Assembly: GCF_018595715.1 (NCBI RefSeq)
Contig: NZ_JAHEOJ010000024.1
Coordinates: 1-64,000, forward strand
Direction of reading: 5' to 3'
DNA: 64,000 nt
DNA from: Glaciecola sp. XM2
GTDB taxonomy: Bacteria; Pseudomonadota; Gammaproteobacteria; Enterobacterales; Alteromonadaceae
Shown: piece after piece, positions 63,458 through 64,000 of the stretch
How positions within the stretch are numbered: position 1 is the stretch's first letter
Layout of the letters: every line of letters starts with the position of its first letter
Translations under genes and position numbers: made by a program
Notes under the pieces: generated by a model
Told to the model about the DNA's origin: nothing
The model's input: the letters and a program-made list of their open reading frames with translations, nothing else
Database searches by the model: none

Positions 63458-64000
63458 ATGAAGATTCTCAGTAAAAATGTGTATGTTGGTCCAAACGTAT
63501 ATGCAAACTTTCCCGTCATTTGCTATCAAATTGATATTGGTGAGCTAGAAAATTGGCCGTCAGTTAAGCTTGGGCACGATTTTATTGAAGGATTAGTGAA
63601 CGCCCTTCCCTCTCTGCAACAACACGGTTGCTCTTATGGCGAAGAGGGCGGCTTTTTAAGACGCTTAAGAGAAGATGAGGGCACTTGGATTGGCCACATC
63701 TGGGAGCACGTTGCGCTTGAGTTACAAAACTTAGCGGGCTCACCCGTCACCTTCGGCCGCACCCGCAGTTTACAAGACAAAGGCTGTTATTACGTCGTTT
63801 ACCAATATCATCAACGTGATGTTGGACTAGAAGCAGGTTCGTTAGGTTTAAAACTGCTCACACATTTGATGCCTGAAAACGTTCAACAAGCTATTAATGC
63901 AGATATCGACCCCGAATTTAACTTTGCGCACGAGCTTACCGACTTTATTAAAATGGCGCAGCGTAAGGAGTTTGGCCCAAGCACAGCATCGTTGGTGGCG
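63458..64000 (+). CDS. cphA: Cyanophycin synthetase, N-terminal part (runs off the right edge)
   Basis: From the ATG at 63458 (GAAGGGTAACCACA ribosome site) 181 codons are open to the edge. The sequence MKILSKNVYVGPNVYANFPV, IDIGELENWPSVKLGHDFIEGLVNALPSL, GCSYGEEGGFLRRLREDEGTWIGHIWEHVALELQNLAGSPVTFGRTRS and YHQRDVGLEAGSLGLKLLTHLM is the N domain of CphA. Full enzymes (about 870-930 residues) continue with an ATP-grasp and a Mur-ligase-like domain, outside this window. The enzyme polymerises Asp and Arg with ATP. Its own promoter must lie in 63387-63457. Confidence 0.94.
   Translation, partial: MKILSKNVYVGPNVYANFPVICYQIDIGELENWPSVKLGHDFIEGLVNALPSLQQHGCSYGEEGGFLRRLREDEGTWIGHIWEHVALELQNLAGSPVTFGRTRSLQDKGCYYVVYQYHQRDVGLEAGSLGLKLLTHLMPENVQQAINADIDPEFNFAHELTDFIKMAQRKEFGPSTASLVA

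Noticed and set aside
1-64000. CRISPR arrays, insertion sequences and riboswitches
   Set aside because: None could be recognised by reading both strands; no regularly spaced repeats, transposase frames or known aptamer cores were found.

Overview
The window looks like a chromosomal segment of a marine gammaproteobacterium of the order Alteromonadales (Alteromonas/Glaciecola/Paraglaciecola-like). This is inferred from gene content and protein style: ArcA, RsmC, a trmB/mutY/yggX neighbourhood and a pmbA/darP neighbourhood of enteric type, together with many TonB/RND/exported proteins, PEP-CTERM proteins, HPPD and cyanophycin genes. No rRNA, insertion sequence, prophage block or CRISPR array is visible. 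One tRNA (Phe) is present.

Layout. 1-1.6 kb: a broken junction where an Rhs/YD-repeat gene (minus strand, running off the left edge) abuts the last ~115 codons of an RND pump gene. 1.8-4 kb: Fur-box-preceded TonB receptor. 4.1-13.2 kb: stomatin/NfeD pair, cupin, a large DUF5916 outer-membrane-type protein, a diguanylate cyclase with a dead receiver domain, CIA30 and PqiA-like proteins, a PQQ-type sugar dehydrogenase lipoprotein. 13.3-16.5 kb: a PEP-CTERM gene remnant, then an ECF sigma factor convergent with a membrane Ser/Thr kinase. 16.7-29.4 kb: mostly housekeeping (tRNA-Phe, yggX, mutY, trmB, rsmC, arcA, sterol-desaturase-like gene, GST, ABC exporter, yceH, pmbA, darP). 29.4-34.9 kb: S9 peptidase with a coupled exported partner, a large lipoprotein, an SDR enzyme. 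34.9-38.2 kb: MarR regulator divergent from an hppD-VOC-FAH operon, with two tandem operator palindromes between them. 38.3-46.7 kb: exported M24 peptidase, DnaJ-related protein, serine hydrolase, OYE-type reductase, YdjM-like protein, DsbA/FrnE-like protein, CreA and a glycine-rich-domain membrane protein. 46.8-53 kb: RND efflux pair and gamma-glutamyltransferase. 53-58.2 kb: compact phage-collar-domain protein, PEP-CTERM protein, AlkC-like glycosylase, a periplasmic binding-like protein, cysM. 58.4-64 kb: a GCS2-like ligase with an aspartoacylase-like enzyme, a small membrane protein, then isoaspartyl dipeptidase, cyanophycinase and the start of cyanophycin synthetase.

The parts most worth following are: (i) the ECF sigma/kinase pair, in which the sigma factor has M-T-Q-D where ordinary ECF factors carry an acidic D-A-E-D-type motif, suggesting activation by phosphorylation; (ii) the cyanophycin locus, which holds a complete predicted route from polymer to aspartate and arginine (CphB, then IadA) beside the synthetase, preceded by an unexplained ligase/deacylase pair; (iii) the hppD operon, which pairs a VOC protein carrying an H/H/E metal triad with a FAH-family hydrolase but has no homogentisate dioxygenase; and (iv) the Rhs/RND junction. 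All functional statements come from reading translated sequence and family knowledge; no database search was run.
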